Shown here: positions 1 through 7,175 of the stretch, in pieces | How positions within the stretch are numbered: position 1 is the first letter of the stretch | How the letters are laid out: every line of letters starts with the position of its first letter | From: an uncultured Clostridia bacterium | GTDB lineage: Bacteria > Bacillota > Clostridia > Peptostreptococcales > Anaerovoracaceae | Assembly: GCA_937889655.1 (NCBI GenBank) | Contig: CALBZG010000171.1 | Span: forward strand, 1-19,190 | Direction of reading: 5' to 3' | Length of the DNA: 19,190 bases | Program-made: the position numbers and the translations under genes | The notes under the pieces: model-generated | Told to the model about the DNA's origin: nothing | Database searches by the model: none | Seen by the model: the letters and a program-made list of their open reading frames with translations, nothing else

Positions 1-398
1 GTTTCGCTTTCGGTATCTTCCCCTGCCAGCCCCTCGAGGATCAGAGCTTCATCCAATATGCCCAAAGCGCTCTTTCCGGCATTGGCATTATTGGCGGCAA
101 TGATGTTGAAGTTGCTGTCCACAACAAACAGCTCTTCCTCCAGGCTGCCTCCCCAGGCATCCACACTAGCCTGGATCTCTTCACTGTTTTCCCTCAGACT
201 GGCATAACCCTGAAGAGAAGTCAGCAGAGTTCCTTCCCGGATCGCATTGCTCATATTGTCCCGGGTGACTCCTCGAAGATAGTCCTCAGTCTGAGACATG
301 ATAAATGCACCGATTATCGTGGTTGCTATAAACACCAGCAGGCAGTATATAAGTACAATTTTTAACCGTATTCCGCGGCTTCTTCTTTTAATATTCAT
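1..398 (-). CDS. walK: Sensor histidine kinase WalK, N-terminal part (cut by window edge)
   Basis: The minus-strand frame starting ATG at 398 stays open to base 1, giving about 132 residues. The start has GGAAGG a few bases upstream and lies 13 bases after the walR stop. The N-terminus is basic (MNIKRRSRGIRLK), followed by a membrane helix at about residues 13-34 and then a soluble extracytoplasmic segment containing ELFVVDSNFNIIAANN, which reads like a PAS-type sensor fold. The HAMP, cytoplasmic PAS, dimerisation and ATPase domains would lie outside the window. WalK is the kinase partner of WalR and controls cell-wall hydrolases in Bacillota. The assignment rests mainly on position directly after walR and on the topology; the catalytic domain is not visible, so another class of kinase is formally possible. 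Confidence 0.8.
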   Translation of the reverse strand, partial: MNIKRRSRGIRLKIVLIYCLLVFIATTIIGAFIMSQTEDYLRGVTRDNMSNAIREGTLLTSLQGYASLRENSEEIQASVDAWGGSLEEELFVVDSNFNIIAANNANAGKSALGILDEALILEGLAGEDTESE

Positions 399-411
399 AT
401 TCCTTCCGGTT

Positions 412-1110
412 TTACGGCCTTGTGAAGTAGTAACCGATCCCTCTTTTGGTCATGATATATCTGGGCTCCCCTGCATCGTCTTCAAGCTTTTCACGAAGCC
501 TTCTTACCGTTACATCCACTGTACGGATATCCCCGTAATACTCGTAGCCCCAAACCTCTTCCAGAAGCTGCTCTCTCGAGAAAACTTTGTTTTCTCTTTC
601 CGCCAAATATTTCAGCAGTTCAAATTCCCGAAGAGTGAGTTCCAGCGCGCGTCCGCCCTTGCGGACTTCATACCTGTTCATATCGATCTCGAGATTGCCG
701 AAAACATTCAGGTTGGAAGGCTCTTCCGTCGATGGATCGCTGTTGCCCGTCCTTCGAATATTAGCTTTTATCCGTGCAATCAGCTCACGCATGCCGAAGG
801 GTTTGGTGATATAATCATCTGCCCCCAGCTCAAGGCCCAGCACTTTATCCACTTCCTCTTCTTTCGCCGTCAGCATCAGAATAGGGACTCTGCTTTTCTC
901 CCGAACCCTTTTAAGAACTTCAAATCCGTCTATCCCCGGCAACATCACATCAAGCAGCACTACATCGGGATTGACGCTCAGGGCTTTTGCCAAGCCCTCC
1001 TGACCGTCATATGCCGACTCCACCTGAAAGCCGTCCTTCTCGAGATTGAATTTGATAATATCCGATATTGGCTTTTCGTCTTCGATGATCAGAACTTTTT
1101 TCAAGTCCAT
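412..1110 (-). CDS. walR: Response regulator WalR (YycF), OmpR/PhoB family
   Basis: This 232-residue protein is a full-length OmpR-type response regulator. The receiver domain (about 4-116) has the acidic pocket E10-D11, phosphoacceptor D54 in VLLDVMLPGIDG, T81 and K103 (TKPFG). The C-terminal winged helix (about 130-230) ends TVRRLREKLE...RGIGYYF, which is typical of the family. WalR with WalK controls peptidoglycan hydrolase genes and is often essential. The start has AAGGAGG six bases upstream. It begins 49 bases after the stop of the M23 peptidase gene with no clear terminator between them, so it is probably read through from the dnaB operon, possibly with an internal promoter I could not locate. 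Placement next to dnaB/rplI/gdpP and before a kinase supports WalR over PhoP-like relatives. Confidence 0.93.
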   Translation of the reverse strand: MDLKKVLIIEDEKPISDIIKFNLEKDGFQVESAYDGQEGLAKALSVNPDVVLLDVMLPGIDGFEVLKRVREKSRVPILMLTAKEEEVDKVLGLELGADDYITKPFGMRELIARIKANIRRTGNSDPSTEEPSNLNVFGNLEIDMNRYEVRKGGRALELTLREFELLKYLAERENKVFSREQLLEEVWGYEYYGDIRTVDVTVRRLREKLEDDAGEPRYIMTKRGIGYYFTRP

Positions 1111-1159
1111 TTTACGCCTCCTTCTAAGCGGAGCTTGTAATGAATTATCTTACTGCTTA

Positions 1160-4100
1160 CTATAAATAGTTAAACGGATTTCTGGCTTCTCCCAGATAGC
1201 GGATCTCAAAATGCAAATGGGACCCGGTGCTTCTGCCCGTATTTCCGACATTTGCGATATATTGCCCTTGGTAGACCTTTTCACCCACCGATACGAACAG
1301 CTTGCTGCAGTGTCCGTACACAGAGGTTAGATTGCCGCCATGGTCGATGACTATACAATAACCCAGTTGCCCGTTATAGCCTGCCATTGTGACGGTCCCG
1401 CCGTCGGATGCCCTAATTTTTGTTCCTACAGGAGCAGCCATATCTATTCCGCTGTGCATCCTTCCCCATCTGTAGCCGAACTTGGAGGTCAATTTATAAT
1501 TTGAAACCGGGTAGATGAAGGTCCCCGTTCCCTTGAGAGGCGGAGGCGGTTTGGTCCCAACAAGGACCACAGCCGCGACCGGTTCCGATACGACTTCTTC
1601 CTGAAGTATCATCTTGGCTACTTCCACGCCATTATTTCGGACGATCTTGGCGACGACTCTGCGTTCTCCATCCATGCCTTTCACCTTGACAGTCTCTTCG
1701 CCTTTCCAGTTTTTAGGGTCGTCCTGATAGGTCGTGGCATGTTTCAGATACTCTGTATATGACTTGGTTTCTACTGTCTGCACTCTGATCATCGGCGTTT
1801 TTTCAGTCAACTGCAGAGTCTGTCCGATCTCCAGTTGTGCAACATTTACTTCCGGATTGGATGCTCGTAGCTGCTCCTGGCTGATGCCATATGTCTGGGC
1901 TACGTCGGCAAATGTTTCGCCTGCCTGCACGATGTGGGTCGCCGTTTTGCGTCCGCCCGTAAGCAGCTTCTCCACCATGTCATCCACGCTGTTGATCAGT
2001 CCCAGTTTTGTTTCGATTTGCCGTACTTCCACAACTTCCGCAAATCCAACGCTTTCATATTCAACGTCTGGGCTGGATATGAGGAAGGAGTTGATCACGC
2101 TGTCCAACGCGCGCTGGGCATTCTCCTCGGTGTTCAGGATGCCTGCACGCACATTGTCCACATAGACTGCATAGCCCTGGGCAGAGAGATCTCTCATGTA
2201 TGTCAGCCTTCGCAGGACCTGTTCCTGGTCGTCGATTTCCTTGCCCATGATGAACACTCTGTTAAATGTGATGTCTTGTGTTTTATCTATGGTTATCTCT
2301 GTATCGTGCTCCTTTGACAACTGTTCGTTGACAACATCAACAAGAAGAGTAACATTTTCCTGTTCCTTGACGATTCCCAGGATCCTGCCATTGTAGGCAT
2401 ACTCATACCCGGTGACGAAATTATAGAAACTGATGGCCAGCATCGATATGATCAATGCTCCTGCCATGGCTTCCAGGAGTCCCTTCTTATGCCTGTCGCA
2501 ATAAATCTTTATCCTGTCGGTCCGCCAGTCTGCGGCGCCGGCTACAGAAAGGAGGATGTCTTCTATCTGATCTCCGCGGCGATCGATCCTGTCGATGGCA
2601 GAAACCAGTTTATTCGTTAAAACAGCTCCCTTGTCGATGAGCCTGTGCTTGAACTTTGTCAGAGTCATCATATTTTTATCAATATTGACTCTAAAAAGAT
2701 GCTCAAGACGTTCCAGCACACCACCAGGAGTTTCCGGAGGCACCTTCGTTATTTGATCGTCCGGGAGAGATCTGTTTGCAATGATAATTTCTTCCCTGAT
2801 CCTGGCAGCTGCCAACCGCTCTGTAACGGCCGCCCTTTTTAGTGCTTCCAGGCTGGCTTTACGTTCATCTTTAGGCAGGGTTTTTAACTTTGCCTTTTGA
2901 TGCTTCCGTTCAAGCAATTTTTCTGCTCTTTCCCTGAGCATATTTTCTCTGTTTGCAACAGAAAAGACATAAGCCCTTTCCCTTTCCACCATTTCTATAT
3001 TTCTGGCGTTCCTTCTAGCCACGGCATCAGCAATTTTCTGCTCCCTGCGTTTTGCCATATCCCTTGCACGCTGCTGCTCCCGCTCGATGATGCCGGTCTT
3101 TCTCTGTGCGATCTCGTCCTCGTAAATCCGCCTTGCTGTTTTGTCCTCGATGCTATAACGTCTTTCCCGCTTTTTCTCCTCTTTGATCGCATGGAGCTTC
3201 CGCAGCTCATGCTTCCTGTCGGACTCCTCAGCCTTTTCTTCGTTACGGACAAACATCAATTCTCTTGCTTCAAGAAATTTGACCCAAAAAGCAGGGAGGT
3301 TTTTAGTTATGGTTTCTGCACCGGGGCCGAATTTATTTTCGAAAGCCTGCTGCCAGGCATGCCATCTGGCTTCCCTGACGGCCTGTTTCTGCTTCTGTTT
3401 TTCCTCTTTGGTTAGTTCTTTTTCTTCTTCCTGTAATGCTTTGTAATGGAGTCTTTCTATATCGGCCTTTTGTTTTTGCGCTATCTCTTCCGCTTCCCGT
3501 TGCGCTTTACGTACATCCTTTTCTTCCCGGGCTGCGTAGTTTTCAATTGATCTGGCGTGTCGTTCGGTGGATGCCTCTTCCTTGATGGCAACTTTTTCAG
3601 CGATAGCGCTGGCCTTTGCCACGGCTTTTTCTTCTCTTGCGAAAACCAGCGCTTCTTTTTTAGAAAGCCTTTCGGCTTCACGAACCTTTTCAGCCACTCT
3701 GGTTAGATCCATCGTGTGCCCCGGGATTTTCGCTATTTTTTCCTCATCCTTTGCCCATCGCGGAACCACCGGTTCCGCTTTTTTGCGGGCTTCTGCCTTT
3801 TCCGCCAGAGCTGCATCTATCTGGCTTTGCGTAATGGCTTGCATGGCAATAGTTTGAGCGCGCCGCATCCGGCGCTCCTCCATTCTCTTGTCCACATCCT
3901 CGGTGGTAAGTTCCTTTTCGCCTATGCCTGTTTTTACCGCTTTGCTAAAAGCTTTTTCATAGTCGATTTCGGCTATGCTGTTTATTTTTTCTGAGATCCT
4001 TTTCTGAAGAAGCTCTTTAGCCTCTTCCCGCGTAAGATTCTCATAGTCGGGATATTGAGACAACAAATTTCCAAAGCCCTGGGCATTGGTTTCGGAATCG

Positions 4101-4162
4101 TTTTTTGATCTCAGTTTTTCTTCATTTTTTTTCTTACTTTTATCGGAATCGAATAATGCCAT
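1160..4162 (-). CDS. Envelope M23 peptidase with LysM and G5 domains and a ~560-residue cytoplasmic coiled coil
   Basis: The 1000-residue protein has no signal peptide. Residues 1-560 are highly charged (K/E/R/A-rich), helical and coiled-coil-like. One membrane helix follows at about 563-583 (EAMAGALIISMLAISF), so the N-terminus should be cytoplasmic and the C-terminus outside. Outside lie two related segments (about 590-611 NGRILGIVKEQENV and 668-690 VDNVRAGILNTEENA), a LysM domain (about 742-787), a G5 domain (about 792-868), a short PPPP linker and an M23 metallopeptidase (about 882-1000). M23 residues are intact: H903 and D907 (HSGID), H951 (YGHC) and H982/H984 (HLHFE). It probably cleaves peptidoglycan cross-links. 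The start has AAAGG eight bases upstream, and the gene follows the dnaD-like gene by 21 bases. Comparable clostridial LysM-G5-M23 proteins, as I recall them, are roughly half this size, so the cytoplasmic half is the odd part. The peptidase call is secure; the role of the coiled coil is unknown. Confidence 0.9.
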   Translation of the reverse strand: MALFDSDKSKKKNEEKLRSKNDSETNAQGFGNLLSQYPDYENLTREEAKELLQKRISEKINSIAEIDYEKAFSKAVKTGIGEKELTTEDVDKRMEERRMRRAQTIAMQAITQSQIDAALAEKAEARKKAEPVVPRWAKDEEKIAKIPGHTMDLTRVAEKVREAERLSKKEALVFAREEKAVAKASAIAEKVAIKEEASTERHARSIENYAAREEKDVRKAQREAEEIAQKQKADIERLHYKALQEEEKELTKEEKQKQKQAVREARWHAWQQAFENKFGPGAETITKNLPAFWVKFLEARELMFVRNEEKAEESDRKHELRKLHAIKEEKKRERRYSIEDKTARRIYEDEIAQRKTGIIEREQQRARDMAKRREQKIADAVARRNARNIEMVERERAYVFSVANRENMLRERAEKLLERKHQKAKLKTLPKDERKASLEALKRAAVTERLAAARIREEIIIANRSLPDDQITKVPPETPGGVLERLEHLFRVNIDKNMMTLTKFKHRLIDKGAVLTNKLVSAIDRIDRRGDQIEDILLSVAGAADWRTDRIKIYCDRHKKGLLEAMAGALIISMLAISFYNFVTGYEYAYNGRILGIVKEQENVTLLVDVVNEQLSKEHDTEITIDKTQDITFNRVFIMGKEIDDQEQVLRRLTYMRDLSAQGYAVYVDNVRAGILNTEENAQRALDSVINSFLISSPDVEYESVGFAEVVEVRQIETKLGLINSVDDMVEKLLTGGRKTATHIVQAGETFADVAQTYGISQEQLRASNPEVNVAQLEIGQTLQLTEKTPMIRVQTVETKSYTEYLKHATTYQDDPKNWKGEETVKVKGMDGERRVVAKIVRNNGVEVAKMILQEEVVSEPVAAVVLVGTKPPPPLKGTGTFIYPVSNYKLTSKFGYRWGRMHSGIDMAAPVGTKIRASDGGTVTMAGYNGQLGYCIVIDHGGNLTSVYGHCSKLFVSVGEKVYQGQYIANVGNTGRSTGSHLHFEIRYLGEARNPFNYL

Positions 4163-4183
4163 TGATCATACCTTTCGTGCCGT

Positions 4184-5368
4184 TTACGTTTTGTCGATCC
4201 CCGCTTCTTTTTTGACATTATCGTAGCAGACGCATCGCAAACCTTCCGGAGTCATGCCCGTATCTTTGCAAATGGGACAATAATGTCTTATTTCTGTATA
4301 ATCCGCAGGGAGTCCCGATTCTGTCAGCAAAAATGCTCTTTCTTCCATGGCCTTGCTCAATCGTGCTTTCAGGATCTGCCGCAAGTCAGAGTCCGCCTGG
4401 CTTCCTTTTAGGGCCGCCCGGGTCATATTGAGACTGATTTCAGTCATATCCTCATCCAGCTTTTTTATATCGGGGATCCTCCTGTAAACTTCGCGCTTTC
4501 GCTCCTCCATTGCTGTTTTGGCAGCATCCCTCATGCGTGCATACCGGAGTTCCACACCCCCACCGCCTAAGCCCGGCGAACCTAATCCTTTTAATTCACT
4601 TGCGCGGTTTTTCTGCCAGTCGTTCAGGATTTTATCGATATAATTCAGATTCGGATTTGAAATCCCAGTGGTTTTACCGCAGGCCTCCAGCACTTTTTCC
4701 ACTGTAAAGCCCCTTTCTTCAAACCAGCTGTCCATCAGTTCCCTTTCGGCTTCTGTGGGATTCCTTAAAAAGCCCAACGCTCTGAAAACGCGCCTATGCT
4801 TCTGATTTAAAACATCGCATTGTTCCAGATGCTGTTCTATTTTTTCAGCGTCCATCAGATTCTTTTCAGCCCAATCTTTCACAATAGCGCTAATATATTT
4901 TATACTTGTATTGTGTCTGTTTTTTGAAGAATAGGTGAATGCATACATGATCATTTCCGGCGTGGCGCCGTAGTCCGAAAGCCACGATACTATTTCTGCA
5001 GGTTCCGAGCCTCCCAGAGGTCTTCCCACCACTCGCTGTATCATGGAAAAAAGGTCTGCCAGATCCTGATCGTTCAGTGGACAGCTAACGGAGATGTTTT
5101 CAGTTTTGTGAATTTCCGGTGCTTCACTGACTACGCCCATCTTGCTCCAATAGATAAATGCCTCCTTCACCCTGCTTTCATCAAGCTTCAGGGCTTTCGC
5201 TGCAATTGAAATGTCCACTTCTGTGTCAAGCTCTTGCTGCATTAAAAAATACAGGTAAACCTTTACAAAGTCTCCCGGCGCGTCAGGCATATAATTATTG
5301 ATAAACGTATTGTTTACATGAGTGTCCTTGAAGCATGGATCGCCCCAGCTGGCGGGAGTCAGTTTCAC
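4184..5368 (-). CDS. DnaD-domain primosome protein fused to a DnaC/DnaI-like zinc module, no ATPase
   Basis: The 394-residue protein starts with GTG at 5368, sharing one base with the dnaB stop (TAGTG). GGAGGAG lies seven bases upstream inside the last dnaB codons, so translation is probably coupled. Residues about 1-90 look like the DnaD winged-helix N-terminus. Two DnaD C-terminal-like domains follow (about 103-172 and 191-255), each ending in the YxxxIxxxW motif (Y158/I162/W166 and Y243/I247/W251) linked to ssDNA binding in Bacillus DnaD. After a glycine-rich linker (262-271), residues about 275-394 resemble the N-terminus of clostridial DnaC/DnaI helicase loaders: a charged helical stretch, LPADY, then a four-cysteine site C364-C367...C379-C381 (CPICKDTG, CVC). 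The protein then stops, with no Walker A or AAA+ domain. It should act with DnaB in replication restart or initiation; the helicase-contact role of the tail is inferred from DnaI. Confidence 0.85.
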   Translation of the reverse strand: MKLTPASWGDPCFKDTHVNNTFINNYMPDAPGDFVKVYLYFLMQQELDTEVDISIAAKALKLDESRVKEAFIYWSKMGVVSEAPEIHKTENISVSCPLNDQDLADLFSMIQRVVGRPLGGSEPAEIVSWLSDYGATPEMIMYAFTYSSKNRHNTSIKYISAIVKDWAEKNLMDAEKIEQHLEQCDVLNQKHRRVFRALGFLRNPTEAERELMDSWFEERGFTVEKVLEACGKTTGISNPNLNYIDKILNDWQKNRASELKGLGSPGLGGGGVELRYARMRDAAKTAMEERKREVYRRIPDIKKLDEDMTEISLNMTRAALKGSQADSDLRQILKARLSKAMEERAFLLTESGLPADYTEIRHYCPICKDTGMTPEGLRCVCYDNVKKEAGIDKT

Positions 5369-6702
5369 TAAAATTCTCCTCCGATATTGCTCTTGTCAAC
5401 AAATTTTGTGTAGTTGCTGAGCCATGTCAGTTCTATGGCTGCTGTAGGGCCGCTCCTGTTTTTTGCCACAATAACTTCGCAGACTCCCGGTTTTGTAGTA
5501 TTTTCTCGTGTATAATATTCATCCCTATACAAAAAGATTACGATATCGGCATCCTGCTCGATGGAGCCTGATTCTCTCAAATCGGAAAGAACAGGTATAT
5601 GGTCCGCTCTTTGCTCCGGCGCTCTGGAAAGCTGTGAAAGCACGATGACCGGGCAATTGACCTCTCTTGCCAGCTGCTTCAGATATCTGGACAACGCCGT
5701 GATCTCCTGCTGTCTGCTTTCTGTACGCCCTTCATAGCTCATGAGCTGGAGGTAGTCGATGAGGATCAGATCCAATCCTTTTTCAGCCTTTAGGCGCCTG
5801 CACTTGTTCTTTATTTCTGAAACAGTGATCCCCGGTGTATCGTCAATGAATATCGAGCCTTTCGATAAGGCGTCGATGGCTGTGCTGAGCTGTTCCCATT
5901 CCCGGCCTTGCAAATCCCCCATTTTAAGTTTTTGAGATTCGATTCTGGATTCCATGGCAAGCAATCTCAGACCCAGTTGTTCCTTGGACATTTCCAAAGA
6001 AAAAATCAGGACCTTTGCGCCTGCTTTCAAAGCCGCCTGCTGTGCTACATTCAGCGCAAAGGCAGTCTTGCCCATGGACGGCCTGGCAGCAAGAATGATC
6101 AGATCCGATTTCTGAAAGCCGCCGAATTTTCTGTCGAAATCCATAAACCCGGATGGCACGCCTGTGACCTGGCCTTCAAGCTTCGAATTTTCGTCTATCA
6201 TATTGAGGTTTTCATCCAGGACGTCCCTGATAGAAGCGATTTCTTTTGATTGGCGGGATTGGGTGATTTCGAATATTTTCTGTTCCGCAATATCAATAGC
6301 ATTTTTTGCTTCGACTTTTTCCTGGTATCCCAAATCGATGATCTCCGAGGACACTTCGATCAGTTTTCTCAAGCCCGCTTTCTCTGCAACGATTTTTCCG
6401 TATTCCCGGGCGTTTGCCGTTGAAGGAACACCTGACGCCAGGGAAAATACATACCCGCGGCCGCCAACCATTTCGAGGGCATTCCGTTTCTTCAGTTCTT
6501 CCACGACGGTAACCGTATCAACAGGTCTTGACGATCTGTATAATTCGGTGATCACATGAAAAATTTCTTGATGCATCCCGCTGTAAAAATCATTTGCCCT
6601 TACGACTTCCATGATCTCGAAAAGAGCGTCTTTTGAAAGCATGGCTGCTCCAAGAACAGACATTTCAGCTTCAGTGTTATGAGGAGGTATTCTCTCAACC
6701 AT
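5368..6702 (-). CDS. dnaB: Replicative DNA helicase DnaB (DnaC of Bacillus)
   Basis: This 444-residue protein is a standard-length hexameric replicative helicase that unwinds DNA ahead of the fork. The N-terminal domain (about 1-105) opens with PPHNTEAEMSVLGAAM, the usual DnaB start. The linker region is about 105-175 and the RecA-like C-terminal domain about 178-444. Walker A is ARPSMGKT (206-213), Walker B is LILIDYLQL with D316, and motif H4 is SDLRESGSIEQDADIV (373-388); KNRSGPT follows at 414-420. The ATG at 6702 has TTGGAG seven bases upstream. It sits 29 bases after rplI and overlaps the dnaD-like gene by one base, the usual clostridial order. No intein or insertion is seen. Confidence 0.97.
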   Translation of the reverse strand: MVERIPPHNTEAEMSVLGAAMLSKDALFEIMEVVRANDFYSGMHQEIFHVITELYRSSRPVDTVTVVEELKKRNALEMVGGRGYVFSLASGVPSTANAREYGKIVAEKAGLRKLIEVSSEIIDLGYQEKVEAKNAIDIAEQKIFEITQSRQSKEIASIRDVLDENLNMIDENSKLEGQVTGVPSGFMDFDRKFGGFQKSDLIILAARPSMGKTAFALNVAQQAALKAGAKVLIFSLEMSKEQLGLRLLAMESRIESQKLKMGDLQGREWEQLSTAIDALSKGSIFIDDTPGITVSEIKNKCRRLKAEKGLDLILIDYLQLMSYEGRTESRQQEITALSRYLKQLAREVNCPVIVLSQLSRAPEQRADHIPVLSDLRESGSIEQDADIVIFLYRDEYYTRENTTKPGVCEVIVAKNRSGPTAAIELTWLSNYTKFVDKSNIGGEF

Positions 6703-6731
6703 TCTATTTCTCCAAATTGCTGATCATACTT

Positions 6732-7175
6732 CTATGCTGTAACTTTCACCTTTAGTATTGCCGTCACCTCAGAGAATAATTTGATTTCCACATTGAAATC
6801 ACCTGTATGTTTGATCGGGCTTTCTAAAATCATTTTCTTTTTGTCGATATCGATGCCGTGCTGGTCCTTTAGAGCTTCCGTGATATCCTTCGATGTGATG
6901 GATCCGAACAACCGGCCGCCTTCCCCGCCTTTTGTCGCTATATTGACAGTAAGATCATTTATTTTGTCGGCAAGCTGGCGGGCAGCATCCTTGTCCGCCG
7001 CCACTTTCTCCGCCTGTACGGCTTTGGCTTTTTCCAGGCTTCTGATGTTTCCTTCGGTGGCTTCTTTGGCTATTCCCTTTGGAATAAGCATATTCCTGGC
7101 ATACCCGTCGCTGACTTTGACAACGTCTCCGGCACGGCCGGTCCCCTTTAAATCTTTAAGCAGAATTACGATCAT
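6732..7175 (-). CDS. rplI: Large-subunit ribosomal protein bL9
   Basis: The 147-residue product has normal bL9 length and begins MIVILLKDLKGTGRAGDVVKV. The N-terminal rRNA-binding domain carries the family signature around residues 16-36 (GYARNMLIPKG). A long helix (about 42-75) leads to the C-terminal domain with GGRLFGSIT at about 86-94. It binds 23S rRNA near the L1 stalk. The ATG overlaps the gdpP stop (ATGA), and GGAGG lies inside the last gdpP codons, so translation is probably coupled to gdpP. Confidence 0.97.
   Translation of the reverse strand: MIVILLKDLKGTGRAGDVVKVSDGYARNMLIPKGIAKEATEGNIRSLEKAKAVQAEKVAADKDAARQLADKINDLTVNIATKGGEGGRLFGSITSKDITEALKDQHGIDIDKKKMILESPIKHTGDFNVEIKLFSEVTAILKVKVTA

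Noticed and set aside
298..1140. A 280-residue plus-strand open frame
   Set aside because: It runs antisense through walR, which has all family motifs; it has no family resemblance or ribosome site, so it is a shadow.
2897..3415. Long plus-strand frames opposite the M23 peptidase gene
   Set aside because: They are phenylalanine/leucine/serine-rich complements of the lysine/glutamate-rich coiled coil, as expected for antisense shadows.
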